This document shows, piece after piece, positions 19,097 through 29,261 of a DNA stretch of 64,000 nucleotides; within the stretch, counting starts at the first letter, position 1; every line of letters begins with the position of its first letter. A program made the position numbers and the translations under genes. The DNA is taken from positions 1 through 64,000 of the forward strand of contig QIAU01000133.1 in assembly GCA_003225055.1 (NCBI GenBank), written 5' to 3'. The DNA comes from Acidobacteriota bacterium (GTDB lineage: Bacteria > Acidobacteriota > Terriglobia > Terriglobales > Acidobacteriaceae). Under the pieces are notes generated by a model that made no database searches, was not told the origin of the DNA, and saw only the letters and a program-made list of their open reading frames with translations.

Positions 19097-20059
19097 TCAG
19101 AAATACCGTTTCAGATCCATTCCGGAGTACAGGCTGGCCACCTGATCTCCATAACCGTTGAACATCAGCGTGGGACGTTTAGAGAATTCTCCCAGCCGCC
19201 GCTCTCGCGCCTGGCTCCAGCGCGGATGATCCACATTGGGGTTCACGTTCGAATAAAAGCCATACTCGTTGGGAGTCGCTTTGTTCCAGGTATTGATGGG
19301 CTGTTTTTCGGTAAACGCGATCTTCACGATTGCCTTCGCACTCTTGAACCCGTACTTCCATGGCACGACCAGGCGCAGAGGCGCCCCGTCCTGATTAGGT
19401 AAGACCTCCCCATACATCCCGAAGCAAAGAAACGTCAGAGGATGCATGGCTTCGTCCAGCCGCAAGCCTTCCACGTACGGCCACTCCAACACTCGCTCCC
19501 GCTGTCCAGGCATCTGGCTCGGGTCGTACACGGTGGTGAACTCCACGAATTTCGCCTTTCCCAGCGGCTCAACTTGCTTCAACAGAGTGCTCAAGGAAAA
19601 TCCTACCCAGGGTACGACGATCGACCAGCCTTCCACGCAGCGGTGCCGGTAAATACGCTCTTCCGGCGAGGCCAGCTTCATGATCGAATCTACATCGAGC
19701 GTCTTCTTCTTGCTTACCAGGCCCTCGATCTTGACGGTCCATGGCCGCGTACGGAAGTTCTTGGCCAGTCCGGCCGGGCCCTCCTTATCGGTGGAGAACT
19801 CGTAATAGTTGTTGTAATGAGTGACGTCCTTGTAAGGCGTGATCTTTTCATTCGTGCTGAAGTTGCTCTTTTGGATGCCATCAATCTTCGTGCCTGCCGA
19901 TGCCTGTTCCCACGGGGAAGCCAGTTTTCCGAGCAATCCGCCGCCAAGCGTTGTCGCGCCGGCAATCGCCGCACCGCGGAGAAAGGCTCTCCGGCTTAAG
20001 TAAAGTCCTCTCGGCGTGATTTCAGACGAAGCTATGTCAGCCGGCTTTTTAATCAACAT
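19097..20059 (-). CDS. msrP: Protein-methionine-sulfoxide reductase catalytic subunit MsrP (YedY)
   Basis: Periplasmic molybdopterin enzyme that reduces methionine sulfoxide in envelope proteins. 320 residues from ATG 20059, chosen for the GGGGA eight bases upstream; a TTG at 20086 is the alternative. Seen: Tat signal [20 protein letters not shown], the Mo-coordinating Cys in [18 protein letters not shown], and [10 protein letters not shown] and [14 protein letters not shown] typical of the sulfite-oxidase fold. It is followed directly by msrQ. Confidence 0.95.
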   Translation of the reverse strand: MLIKKPADIASSEITPRGLYLSRRAFLRGAAIAGATTLGGGLLGKLASPWEQASAGTKIDGIQKSNFSTNEKITPYKDVTHYNNYYEFSTDKEGPAGLAKNFRTRPWTVKIEGLVSKKKTLDVDSIMKLASPEERIYRHRCVEGWSIVVPWVGFSLSTLLKQVEPLGKAKFVEFTTVYDPSQMPGQRERVLEWPYVEGLRLDEAMHPLTFLCFGMYGEVLPNQDGAPLRLVVPWKYGFKSAKAIVKIAFTEKQPINTWNKATPNEYGFYSNVNPNVDHPRWSQARERRLGEFSKRPTLMFNGYGDQVASLYSGMDLKRYF

Positions 20060-20231
20060 GGAGGGATTCCCCAGATTGAGCTGCAACTATCTTCTTACAA
20101 ATAGGACGCAAGTAGACAGGAAAAGTTGCACCCTTTTGTGACTCTTGGCTGTGCCTAGATCACAGATCTTGGGATTTTGGGCAGCATACGGCTGTAAGGC
20201 GCATTCTGAAGAGCCCGGCAAAATAGCAGGT

Positions 20232-22775
20232 TTAGGTCATCTCCGAGCGCAATACTTCGCGCACCTTGCGTGACAAGTTCTGGAGGGTGAAGGGTTTTTG
20301 CAGGAATGCGGTTCCAGGCTCGAACCCACCCTGATGGACGATTGCGTCCTCGGTATATCCCGAAAGGAACAACACTCTAGTCTGGGGGTGTGTCTCAGAA
20401 AGTTGCTTGGCGAGTTCTCGCCCGCTGATCCCAGGCATGACCACGTCTGTGATCAGCAGGTGGATGGGCTCGGTGTAGGTCGTCGAAATCTTCAGCGCCT
20501 CTTCCCCATTCTCCGCTTCAATGACCTTGTACCCGCGAGACTCAAGCGTCTCTCGCACCAACTGCCTGACCGACTCTTCATCTTCCACCAGCAACACGGT
20601 TTCGTTGCCGTGCATAACGCTGCTGCACGGCGTAACTGTATCGGTTGGCTGGGCAGCCTCTTCCACTCGCGGCAGGTAGATTCGAAAGGTGGTGCCGTGT
20701 CCCACTTCGCTCTGGGCGAAAACGTATCCGCCGCTCTGCTTGACGATCCCGTACACCGTCGACAGCCCGAGGCCCGTGCCTTTGCCTTTTTCCTTGGTGG
20801 TGAAGAAGGGTTCAAAGACTCGTGACAAGGTTTCCTTATCCATGCCGCAACCGGTGTCGCTGACCGAGAGCATCACATAAGGACCGGGATTGATGTACGT
20901 GTGCTCGCGGCGGTAAGAGTCATCCAAGTGAACGTTCGCCGTCTGAATGATGATCTTGCCGCCATTGGATATGGCATCTTTGGCGTTCACCACCAGGTTC
21001 ATGAGCACCTGTTCGATCTGTCCGGCATCAGCGCGCGTACGGCCCACGCCGGCGGCTAGTCTTGTCATCAGCTCAATGTTCTCGCCAATCAGTGGACTCA
21101 GCAGGCGATCCATATCCGACACAATCGTGTTCAAATCGACCACCTTCAATTCCAATAGCTGTTTGCGGCTAAAGGCGAGCAGTTGCCGGGTCAAGGTAGT
21201 CGCCCGGTCGGCGGCCTGTTGAATGGCCTCGGCCTTTTGATGGAGCGGGCTATTCGGGTCCAGTTGCTCCAGCAGAACCTCCGTGTAACCGCTGATTACC
21301 AGAAGCAGGTTGTTGAAATCATGCGCGACGCCGCCCGCCAGCCGTCCCACCGCTTCCATCTTTTGTGCCTGCCGGAACTGGTCTTCGAGCACGCGCTTCT
21401 CGGTGACATCCTCGGCGATAACTTCCAGGAACCCTCCCGGCTCATCTCCACTCGTAACGGCGCGCCCGCTGAGCCGGACCGTGATGAAGGTTAAGTCCTT
21501 CCGTTTCCATTTGATTTCAAAGTTGTCGAGCCGGCCCGCACGCTTGCACTCGCTCATCACGCGGGCCTGCTCCTCAGGGTTGAGGAACACGTCGCTTCGC
21601 GGATCCAGGGCGAGCACCTGCTCTGCCGACTGGTAGCCCAGCATGCTCACCAGCGCGGGGTTCACATCTAGAAATTTGCCCTCGAGATTTGACCGATAGA
21701 TGCCGTACACCGCGCTCTGCACCAGCGACCGGTAACGCGCCTCGGAGCGCCGCAAGGCTTCTTCACTGCGCTTGTGCTCGATTGTGCTCGCCAGTTGTTG
21801 TGAAACCAACGTAAGGATTTCCTTGTCCTTTTCACCATAGCGGACATTCTCGCTGTAGCTCTGGACTGCGACCACGCCCAAGGTGCAGTTGCTTCCCTTG
21901 AGGGGCGCGCCCAGCCAACCCACGGAAAGGGCGCCAATCGGATTCACTTGTCCCTTGCGCGCCAGTTCATCGAAAATCTCCGGCGTAACCAGCTGCGGCT
22001 CGGCGGTGTGCAACACGTATTCCGTCAACCCTCGGGCCAACTTGCGAGGCGCAGGCGGCGTGTCTTCTTCATCCACGAAGTAGGGGAAACTCAGGTATTG
22101 CGTGGCGGGATCATAAAGAGCGATATAGAAGTTCCGCGCATGCATCAGTTCGCCAACAATGCTGTGAATGGCCGCATAGAACCCGCTCAGATCTTCGGCC
22201 GAACTGGTCTTCTCCGCAATGCGGTACAGCGCCGAACTCAGCGCCTCGGCGCGCTTCCGCTCGGAGATATCACGATAGATCGCGTACAGCGCTGCTTGCC
22301 CGCCGCCCACGCCCACCAGAGTCCCTTGAATCGATACGTCTACCAGCGATCCATCTTTCCGCTTTCTCTTGGTTTCCAGGTTCACTTTCTGTCCCGTGGC
22401 CAAGGTTTGCTCCATGGCGTCCGACTCGGCGCGCCGATCCGGCGGAACGATCAGCGCTTCGATTGTTTGGCCCAAAGACTCCGCTGCCGTATAACCGAAC
22501 ATCCGCGTAAATTCGCTGTTGATATGCACCACGCGATAATTCGCGTCCAGGAGCGTGATAGCCTCGGGTGCGCCCTCGACCAGCTGTTCCAGATGCGCGC
22601 GCTGGATCTCAGGGCTATGCCCCCCGCAACTCAGCTCGAACCGTTCGCGCGTTGTGTTTGGTTCCGCGTCGGCGTGGGATAACGACGGAGGCGCACCGCT
22701 TTCCAATGCCGCCTTGAGGAACTTGGCGCGCAAAACGGCGGCATGCTGAGCGGTCTGGGTGATCTTGTCACCCAT
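20232..22775 (-). CDS. Hybrid PAS-GAF-PAS sensor histidine kinase with C-terminal receiver
   Basis: Predicted cytoplasmic two-component hybrid kinase, 847 residues, no membrane segment seen. Domains in order: PAS (about 62-185), GAF (about 190-340), second PAS (about 345-465), HisKA with phospho-acceptor His in GGVAHDFNNLLLVISGY, HATPase with NLVVNAKDAIS, DTGCGMDKETLSRVFEPFF and GTGLGLSTVYGIVK, then REC with VLLVEDEE, ITDVVMPGISG (phospho-Asp) and FLQKPFT. All catalytic residues appear intact. GGAGG precedes the ATG. No separate response regulator is next to it, so phosphotransfer to its own receiver is likely the first step. The signal sensed is unknown. Confidence 0.93.
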   Translation of the reverse strand: MGDKITQTAQHAAVLRAKFLKAALESGAPPSLSHADAEPNTTRERFELSCGGHSPEIQRAHLEQLVEGAPEAITLLDANYRVVHINSEFTRMFGYTAAESLGQTIEALIVPPDRRAESDAMEQTLATGQKVNLETKRKRKDGSLVDVSIQGTLVGVGGGQAALYAIYRDISERKRAEALSSALYRIAEKTSSAEDLSGFYAAIHSIVGELMHARNFYIALYDPATQYLSFPYFVDEEDTPPAPRKLARGLTEYVLHTAEPQLVTPEIFDELARKGQVNPIGALSVGWLGAPLKGSNCTLGVVAVQSYSENVRYGEKDKEILTLVSQQLASTIEHKRSEEALRRSEARYRSLVQSAVYGIYRSNLEGKFLDVNPALVSMLGYQSAEQVLALDPRSDVFLNPEEQARVMSECKRAGRLDNFEIKWKRKDLTFITVRLSGRAVTSGDEPGGFLEVIAEDVTEKRVLEDQFRQAQKMEAVGRLAGGVAHDFNNLLLVISGYTEVLLEQLDPNSPLHQKAEAIQQAADRATTLTRQLLAFSRKQLLELKVVDLNTIVSDMDRLLSPLIGENIELMTRLAAGVGRTRADAGQIEQVLMNLVVNAKDAISNGGKIIIQTANVHLDDSYRREHTYINPGPYVMLSVSDTGCGMDKETLSRVFEPFFTTKEKGKGTGLGLSTVYGIVKQSGGYVFAQSEVGHGTTFRIYLPRVEEAAQPTDTVTPCSSVMHGNETVLLVEDEESVRQLVRETLESRGYKVIEAENGEEALKISTTYTEPIHLLITDVVMPGISGRELAKQLSETHPQTRVLFLSGYTEDAIVHQGGFEPGTAFLQKPFTLQNLSRKVREVLRSEMT

Positions 22776-22954
22776 CAGGGAGTCCTCCGGAATCGGCTGT
22801 CTACGCGATGTTAGCTGCCGTTTTCCACAGTCGAAAGGTTACCGAGGTAATCGCTTCCCCTGATTGGAAATTTGATCGTCCCACGCAAGCAAAAGACTGC
22901 TCTGAGCGATCGGGGCGGTGAGACGTGAGCTATTGCGAGGTGGTCGAGAGCAGA

Positions 22955-23308
22955 CTAGCTGCTGAGTGGCAGGATGCCGCAGGCGCGCCGGATGGCTTCC
23001 CGCTGCATCGCATCCATGGCCAGGAATTCAAGTCCGTATTGAAACCCGTTCTTATACCGCACGATGGCCCGCAGCTTAGTCGGCTGGCGGCTGAGCGGCA
23101 AGGTGAATTCCAGGCCCACCACTTCTCCAACTTCCAGGTCGCCCGTGAGCGTTCCCCCGATGCCTTCCTGACCTATCACGGTCGAGCGTCCCCAGACCGT
23201 GCTGTTCACGCCGGCGCGGAACACGTGCACCACGATACGAATGTCCAGCTGGTACCGCGGGAACCGTCGCCTTGAACGCGAAGATCGTTTTGGCGCCGGG
23301 GCGGTCAT
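22955..23308 (-). CDS. PilZ-domain protein
   Basis: 117-residue single-domain PilZ protein, probable c-di-GMP effector or a degenerate relative. Seen: basic N-terminal SRSRRRFPRYQLDIRI (RxxxR-type motif), IGQEGIGGTL in place of the usual D/N-x-S-x-x-G, and GLEFLAMDAMQREAIRR at the end. ATG 23308 was chosen for the purine-rich GAGAGACGAAAG just upstream; a longer reading would overlap the neighbouring gene. It follows the PstS-like gene on the same strand by about 40 bases. Confidence 0.82.
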   Translation of the reverse strand: MTAPAPKRSSRSRRRFPRYQLDIRIVVHVFRAGVNSTVWGRSTVIGQEGIGGTLTGDLEVGEVVGLEFTLPLSRQPTKLRAIVRYKNGFQYGLEFLAMDAMQREAIRRACGILPLSS

Positions 23309-23348
23309 CTTTCGTCTCTCTCTCTTTCTCTGCTTAGCGGGGGCACGC

Positions 23349-23822
23349 TCAGTTACCGTGCAGGGGGTATCCAGGTTCGAACGGGTTTTTCCCGCCAATC
23401 TTAACTACGGTCACGCCACTAGTAATGGAATATATGTCCACCAGACCGACAGCCCCGGGGATCGACTCCACCTTTCGAACTAGATCCTGTTCTGACGCGG
23501 CGACCACAATTGCCGGATGATTCGCCCTACCATGGTTCGCCGAGGCGATAGTCGCTTTAACCTCGTCCGGTTTCTGTTCATAGACCTTCTGCAAGACGAT
23601 TTTCATCTCGCCGGCGTCCGGGTCGAGGATAACGAGGGTGACCGGCTTGCCGTCTGACCAGCGGCTCATCTGCCCCTTGCAGACCTTCGCCAATTCCGTC
23701 ATCGTGATCGATTGCAGAACGTTGCCCTTGTTCGAAACCAGGGCCACATCTTTGGCTGTCGCAAACCGACTTCCGCCGACCGACAACAACGCGCAAATCA
23801 GGAAAAGGCGACAACCGAACAC
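23349..23822 (-). CDS. Short PstS-like phosphate/anion-binding domain protein, exported
   Basis: Exported protein of 157 residues related to the PBP-like (PstS) fold. From GTG 23822, preceded by GGAGAG, there is a signal peptide RLFLICALLSVGGSRFATA, then KDVALVSNKGNVLQSITMTELAKVCKG, WSDGKPVTLVILDPDAGEMKIVLQKVY and the GLVDIYSITSGVTVVKIGGK end. It is about half the length of a true periplasmic PstS, as seen in small stand-alone domain proteins of this fold. No ABC transporter genes are near, so phosphate transport is unlikely; a ligand sensor or binding role is a guess. Confidence 0.65.
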   Translation of the reverse strand: MFGCRLFLICALLSVGGSRFATAKDVALVSNKGNVLQSITMTELAKVCKGQMSRWSDGKPVTLVILDPDAGEMKIVLQKVYEQKPDEVKATIASANHGRANHPAIVVAASEQDLVRKVESIPGAVGLVDIYSITSGVTVVKIGGKNPFEPGYPLHGN

Positions 23823-24174
23823 ACGACTCTCCGGCCAGCTAAGATCTGGCGCTACCGATTGTCTCGTACCCCCCCGTGCTGCCTCAACGGCAAGGAAGGC
23901 CATGTACCACCAGTGCCAATCCTCACCGGCGCTATATTTACCGAAGCGGAAGCGCGGAACACAACCGAATGTCGTCATCCAAGCGGCCTCGTGGCCGCGA
24001 GCCTGCCCTGAGTGACACCGAGCGCAGCGAGGTGAATCGAAGGGATCTGGCGCGCAGAACCGAGTTTCCACCGATCATCGCGCTTCTTCTTAAACCGACG
24101 ATCAAAAATCAACAACCAACACTGAAAATCCGCGCCTCTCTAGTTAAAATACCCATTCGCCCCGGGAGGGCCTC

Positions 24175-24654
24175 ATGTTCTGCAACAAATGCGGCGCACC
24201 CCTGCAGCCGGATTATCGTGTCTGTCCGAAGTGCGGAAATCCAGTGCAGGGATCGGTGACCATTCCACCGGGACGAGTCGCGCGCCACATCCAGATCCTG
24301 GCGATTCTGTGGATCATTGTGGGCTGTTTCTGGCTGATACCTGCCGCGGGGATGCTGGTGCTGGGCAGCGTAGCTCATAGCTTCATTCCCATGGGAGAAA
24401 CGATGGCGCGCATGCTCGGCCCCTTCCTCTTACACGTATTCGGAGGTATATTCTTGCTGGTAGCCGCAGGCGCCTTCTGTGTTGGCTGGGGCCTTTTCCA
24501 GCGGACTCCCTGGGCCCGCACCGTGACCCTGGTTTTGGGATTCCTAGCGCTCTTCCATCCACCATTCGCGACCGCCCTTGGCATCTACACCCTCTGGGTT
24601 CTGCTGCCGGAGTCATCTCAACGAGAGTACGCCAATATGGCCGCCCAGCCCTGA
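24175..24654 (+). CDS. Zinc-ribbon membrane protein
   Basis: 159 residues. The N-terminus MFCNKCGAPLQPDYRVCPKCG is a four-Cys zinc ribbon; after a short linker there are three hydrophobic segments (about 40-65, 85-108, 115-140), giving an integral membrane protein with a cytoplasmic metal-binding head. A GGGAGGG-type ribosome-binding site is present. Function is unknown; such heads may bind nucleic acid or protein partners. Confidence 0.8.
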   Translation: MFCNKCGAPLQPDYRVCPKCGNPVQGSVTIPPGRVARHIQILAILWIIVGCFWLIPAAGMLVLGSVAHSFIPMGETMARMLGPFLLHVFGGIFLLVAAGAFCVGWGLFQRTPWARTVTLVLGFLALFHPPFATALGIYTLWVLLPESSQREYANMAAQP

Positions 24655-24694
24655 ACTGCCAGGACTGACTTTTACTTCCAGCCACTGACCACTA

Positions 24695-25133
24695 CTTATG
24701 CTGGCCACCGACAGCACATTCCTATCCAGGTTTGAACCATGCGACCTTGTCGCCAGCGGGTGCTGTCCAGATCCCCCCTCCCTGACCTGAACGAAGGCAT
24801 ACTCTCAACAACAACACCCCGTCCGCCAGGCCACCGGACCATCGCTTCGACATCGTCCACTTCCCAACCGAGAGCCGTGTGCTGGGCGGTAAGGAAGCTC
24901 GTGCTTTACGCAATGCGAATTGTGTTCTACCCAGCCCTCATCACCAGGGCAAACTGGCCGTCGCTGACAAAATGGAAACCCAGTTTGCCCTCGTAGAAAG
25001 CTCTGGCTTGTTTAGCGTTCTTGGTGGGAACGAAACCAACTATCTTGGCCGAAGCTAACCTTGGTCCTCCAGTTCTCGGCTTGCGTATATCCGGCATTCC
25101 ATAGCAACCCCGCGACAGTGAGACAATATCCAA
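24695..25133 (-). pseudogene. Decayed glyoxalase/VOC family gene
   Basis: Pieces of a VOC protein lie in different frames on the minus strand. The start portion has KIVGFVPTKNAKQARAFYEG and LGFHFVSDGQFALVMRAG. A second frame gives TALGWEVDDVEAMVRW and GGRGVVVESMPSF. A third gives IWTAPAGDKVAWFKPG, and a DxxxNVLSVA end lies in yet another frame. The order matches a normal VOC domain of about 120 residues, so at least two and probably three frameshifts have broken it. Confidence 0.8.
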
Positions 25134-25145
25134 AGAAGCCGAAAG

Positions 25146-27707
25146 ATGAAATCTTTCCCCACTCTCCTGCCCAGCTATGCGGTCTTACTTCTTTGTGTGT
25201 GCGCTAGAATTAACCTGGCTTTGGCGCAGACCACGAATTCGGCGCCTACCGCAATTTCTCCCCCTGCGCCAACCCTTGCTGTCACGGTCGCTGATGAGAA
25301 CGGTGTCGCGGTTCCTTCGGCGCGTGTTTCCCTGCAACCTTCTCCTGCTGCCGCGGCGGCCTGGTGTGTGACTGATTTCGCAGGCCGGTGCTCGTTCCGC
25401 GGGCTTGCCGCAGGCACCTATCAACTGCGTGTCGAAAAGCAGGGTTTCTATGCTGTGACGGGCCAGAGTGTGGAAGTAGGCGAGGTCCCAACCCTGGATG
25501 TAAAGCTGTTTCACGTTCAGGAAATTCATGAGGTCGTGAACGTGGTCGAATCGCCTCCCGGTATCGACCCCGCGCAGACCGCATCAACCGAGCAGCTGAC
25601 GAATCTGGATGTCCTCAACATTCCTTACCCAGCGACGCATGATTACCGCAACATCCTTAACTTCATACCAGGTGTGGTGCGAGATAACGCAGGTCAGCCC
25701 CATATCGCGGGCGCCCAGACTTACCAGACTCTGACTTTGTTCGATGGCTTCAATCTCACCCAACCGGCCAACGGCCTGTTGCTCCTGCGCGTCAGCACCG
25801 ATGCCATTCGCTCCATCAATACGGAGGACAGTCGCATCTCGGCGGAGAAAGGCAAGGGCTCCGGCGGTGTACTGAGCATCAACACCGGCATTGGCGACGA
25901 TCACTTCCGTTTCACGGCAACCAATTTTCTCCCCTCGGCTCAATTCAAAAAGGGACTGCACTTTGACAATGTTATCCCGCGGGTCACATTTTCCGGCCCT
26001 ATCCGCAAGGGAAGAATCTGGTTTTTTGAGGGTGTCGACGGTGAGTACCAGAACATCATCATTCCCGAACTGCCGAACGGGGCTGATAACGATCATTTCT
26101 GGCGCATCGGCAACATTGCCAAACTTCAGGTCAACCTCGCCGCCGGGAACATCTTGACCGCCAGCTACCTGCTGAATTACCGCCGTGACCAGTATCCGGG
26201 TATCTCGATCTTTACTCCTCCTTCCGCTACGCCCAGAGACACCGAGTCAGGCCACTTCGCGATGGGCAAAGACCAAATCTATTTTTCTGGGGGCCAACTG
26301 TTGGAGCTCGGGTTCAACTTCGACCAGTATGTGTCGGAACTGCTGCCCCGAGGGTCTCAGCCGTATCTGGCCACGGATCACGGCGTACAAGGCAGCTACT
26401 ATCTCACGCTGGACACAACCGCGCGCCGATGGCAGGGGTTGGCCAACCTGTCGCTGGCACCCCATCAATGGCGCGGGCGCCACGAATTCAAGGTCGGCAT
26501 CGACCTCGATCGCCTTGCCTATAATCCGCGAATTCAGAGAAGCCCAATTTCCTTCTTGCCCGCTAAGATACCGCCAAGTCCCGCGCCAAACTGTCTCTCT
26601 GTTCCGTCTCCCTGTTCGCGCTATTCGACTTTCTCCATCGGCCCCCAGCGCGAACTGCACAACGTTGAAGCCGGCAGTTACGCCCAGGATCGCTGGTCCT
26701 TGAGCAAACGTCTGCTGCTGGAGGCCGGGCTACGCTTCGACTGGGACGAAGTTGTTCGTCATCCGGTGCTGTCGCCGCGACTGGCGGGAGCATATGTTCT
26801 GGACGATCAGGGCAACACAAAACTGTCCGCGGGGATTGGCACCTTCTATGACGCGACCAACATGGTGCTCGTTTCCCGTCCTTTCGCTGGTCAGCGCATC
26901 GACTACTTTTTCGACAACAATGGCAAACCCATTGGCGACGACTGTCGTTCCTCGTCTAACCCGTGCCCTATTCCCGTGGCCTTCACGGTGAACCAGCACG
27001 CATTGCACGAACCCCGTTTTCTGAACTGGAGTCTGGCCCTCGAACAAAAGCTGCCCGCCGAGGTTTACTTGAAGGCGGAATATATTCAACGACGCGGGAC
27101 CCAAGGTTTCGTCTTCGACACCCTGCCTGGCTTTAGCGGCTACGTTCTCCAAAATACGCGCCGAGATCACTACGATTCTTTCCAGCTCGGCGCACGCAAG
27201 GCATTCCGCAAAACATACCTGCTGGCTGGCTCCTATATGTATTCCAGGAGCCGCACCAACCAGGTGCTCGACTTTAACGTGGATAATCCGCTTTACGGCC
27301 CACAGCTTCCCGGCCCTTATCAATGGGATGCACCTAACCGTTTTCTGACCACCGGAATGGTGCCTGGCAAGGTCCCCCTTCTGCATCAGATCGATATCGA
27401 ATATTCCGGCGAAGCCCACACCGGCTTTCCCTTTTACATCATAGACAACCAACAGAAGCTGGCCGCGCTTCCCGGATCGCGCTACTTTCTGCGCTTTCCG
27501 CGCTACTTTTCGCTCAACCTTTTCTTGGAAAAAAGATTCAAATTTCGAGGGCGCTATTGGGCGGTTCGTGGAGGCTACACCAACATTACCGGCCGGGCTA
27601 ACCCGGTCGCCGTCAACAACGACAAAGACTCATCTCCCTTCCCAACCTTCGGCGGTTTTACTCGCCGCGCCTTCACCGCGCGCATTCGCTTGCTGGAGCG
27701 CAAATAG
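25146..27707 (+). CDS. TonB-dependent receptor with carboxypeptidase-regulatory-like domain
   Basis: Outer-membrane gated channel, 853 residues. Signal peptide LLPSYAVLLLCVCARINLALAQ. A CarboxypepD_reg-like beta-sandwich (about 40-120) has VADENGVAVPSARVSLQ and GRCSFRGLAAGTYQLRVEKQG. The plug (about 135-240) has IPGVVRDNAGQPHIAG. The rest is a beta-barrel with alternating aromatic strands and a C-terminal strand ending RIRLLERK. This architecture is expanded in Acidobacteriota; this copy is on the short side. Cargo is unknown; polysaccharide, siderophore or peptide are all possible. It begins 13 bases from the decayed VOC gene on the opposite strand. Confidence 0.9.
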   Translation: MKSFPTLLPSYAVLLLCVCARINLALAQTTNSAPTAISPPAPTLAVTVADENGVAVPSARVSLQPSPAAAAAWCVTDFAGRCSFRGLAAGTYQLRVEKQGFYAVTGQSVEVGEVPTLDVKLFHVQEIHEVVNVVESPPGIDPAQTASTEQLTNLDVLNIPYPATHDYRNILNFIPGVVRDNAGQPHIAGAQTYQTLTLFDGFNLTQPANGLLLLRVSTDAIRSINTEDSRISAEKGKGSGGVLSINTGIGDDHFRFTATNFLPSAQFKKGLHFDNVIPRVTFSGPIRKGRIWFFEGVDGEYQNIIIPELPNGADNDHFWRIGNIAKLQVNLAAGNILTASYLLNYRRDQYPGISIFTPPSATPRDTESGHFAMGKDQIYFSGGQLLELGFNFDQYVSELLPRGSQPYLATDHGVQGSYYLTLDTTARRWQGLANLSLAPHQWRGRHEFKVGIDLDRLAYNPRIQRSPISFLPAKIPPSPAPNCLSVPSPCSRYSTFSIGPQRELHNVEAGSYAQDRWSLSKRLLLEAGLRFDWDEVVRHPVLSPRLAGAYVLDDQGNTKLSAGIGTFYDATNMVLVSRPFAGQRIDYFFDNNGKPIGDDCRSSSNPCPIPVAFTVNQHALHEPRFLNWSLALEQKLPAEVYLKAEYIQRRGTQGFVFDTLPGFSGYVLQNTRRDHYDSFQLGARKAFRKTYLLAGSYMYSRSRTNQVLDFNVDNPLYGPQLPGPYQWDAPNRFLTTGMVPGKVPLLHQIDIEYSGEAHTGFPFYIIDNQQKLAALPGSRYFLRFPRYFSLNLFLEKRFKFRGRYWAVRGGYTNITGRANPVAVNNDKDSSPFPTFGGFTRRAFTARIRLLERK

Positions 27708-28099
27708 GTGGGGCCGCGAAGCTACCGCCGGCGACGGTTCTGGCGGCAGGTGCGGGCAGGGTGGTCCCCAAGAATCATCTCTCCCCAGGTACAAGGTTTG
27801 CCCGCACCGCCATATCGAATTGTCCTTCGTCGCGGCTGCCTCGCACCGGAATCGAGAGACCTAGTCTGCCTGACTGGCAGCTTTGATTCTGAGATGATCC
27901 CTCAACCACTGCCGTTGCCGTACTCGGGAGTCTCTACAGCATTTACCCGACCCGGGCGCCGTCAGTTCTGCCCGGCAACGTGACAATCTCCGGCAACTGG
28001 GTTCACAATAGGTAAGACACAAATCGAGGATGGCTAGCTGCTGTTCTCCTGAATCCTTCAACCAATTCCGGTCATCACTTAAACCCTCTGGAGGAACGA

Positions 28100-28741
28100 A
28101 TGGCACACGAACTACCCCCTTTGCCGTATGACTACTCCGCTCTGGAACCCCATATTGACGAAAAGACCATGCACCTGCATCACGACATGCACCATGGGGC
28201 GTACGTCAAAAACCTGAACGCCGCACTGGAAAAATATTCCAACCTGCAGTCAAAGAATGCGGAAGAGTTGCTGCGTGATCTCAACGCAATTCCGGAAGAC
28301 ATCCGCACCACCGTGCGCAACAATGGCGGCGGTCACGTGAATCACACCATGTTCTGGAAGATCATGAAGCCCAAAGGTGGTGGTGACCCCAGCGGTCCCA
28401 TTGCCGACGTGATCAAGAAGACTTTCGGTACGTTCAAAGACTTCCAGGGCAAGTTCAACGATGCCGGTGCCAAGCAATTCGGCAGTGGCTGGGTATGGCT
28501 GGCCGGCAAGCCTAACGGCGATGTGCAGATCATCACCACGCCCAACCAGGACAACCCGCTTTCGCAGGGGCTCTATCCGATCTTCGGCAACGACGTGTGG
28601 GAGCACGCCTACTATCTGAAGTACAACAACCGCCGCCCCGAATATTTGGCTGCGTGGTGGAACGTGGTCAACTGGAGCGAGATCAACAAGCGTTACGAAG
28701 CCTTCAAGTCTGCCAACGAGCCAGCGATGGCCCATCGCTGA
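28100..28741 (+). CDS. sodA: Superoxide dismutase (Fe/Mn)
   Basis: Converts superoxide to oxygen and peroxide in the cytoplasm; no signal peptide. 213 residues. Metal ligands: His in [12 protein letters not shown], His in HVNHTMFW, and Asp and His in [23 protein letters not shown] and the Gly/Gln-type residue pattern suggest Mn or cambialistic use, but metal choice cannot be settled from the text. GGAGG lies before ATG. A strong hairpin (28750-28778) follows the stop. Confidence 0.96.
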   Translation: MAHELPPLPYDYSALEPHIDEKTMHLHHDMHHGAYVKNLNAALEKYSNLQSKNAEELLRDLNAIPEDIRTTVRNNGGGHVNHTMFWKIMKPKGGGDPSGPIADVIKKTFGTFKDFQGKFNDAGAKQFGSGWVWLAGKPNGDVQIITTPNQDNPLSQGLYPIFGNDVWEHAYYLKYNNRRPEYLAAWWNVVNWSEINKRYEAFKSANEPAMAHR

Positions 28742-28749
28742 TTAGGTAT

Positions 28750-28778
28750 GCGGGGACGGGTCTTTGACCCGTCCCCGC
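28750..28778 (+). terminator. 13-bp perfect hairpin after the superoxide dismutase gene
   Basis: GCGGGGACGGGTC, loop TTT, GACCCGTCCCCGC, nine bases after the stop. No T-run follows, so termination is only plausible. The same core is seen at 11463-11479, so it may be a mobile palindrome. From 28779 to about 29260 no convincing gene is seen. Confidence 0.5.
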
Positions 28779-29261
28779 AGCAATCTCTGACAACCTCTGC
28801 TACCGCCCCCCCCGCATCGAACCCCTGATGTCCCGGCTGAGCAAATCAGCCGGCTGTTCGTCCTGGCTACTCCCATTGCCTGCGGGGCTTGGACCCTCGC
28901 CCACGAAAGAGCTCTTCCACGAGCCGCGCGAGTACTCGAGAGCGCAAAGCCAGCGAGCCCCTCGTCTCTCCGGGCGCCAATTCCTCTGCGCCTTTACCTG
29001 CCAGTACTGCCGGAGTCACCACGGTATCATCATTATTTTTCTCGCCATTACTCGCTACAAACTACTGTACTAGGACTGCCGCGGGTACCTGCTCGCACTC
29101 TTTTGCCCCGGTCTGGATGGCCAATCAGTACATGAGCATCTACGCCCGGCTCCGTCTTGACATCAAGCACGAGGGCATCGGAATGAAGGCGCAAGAGCAG
29201 CAAATACAAGAAAGGAAGGCCGCCCCACCTAATCACACAGGGTGGCTGTCTGGAATTGCGC

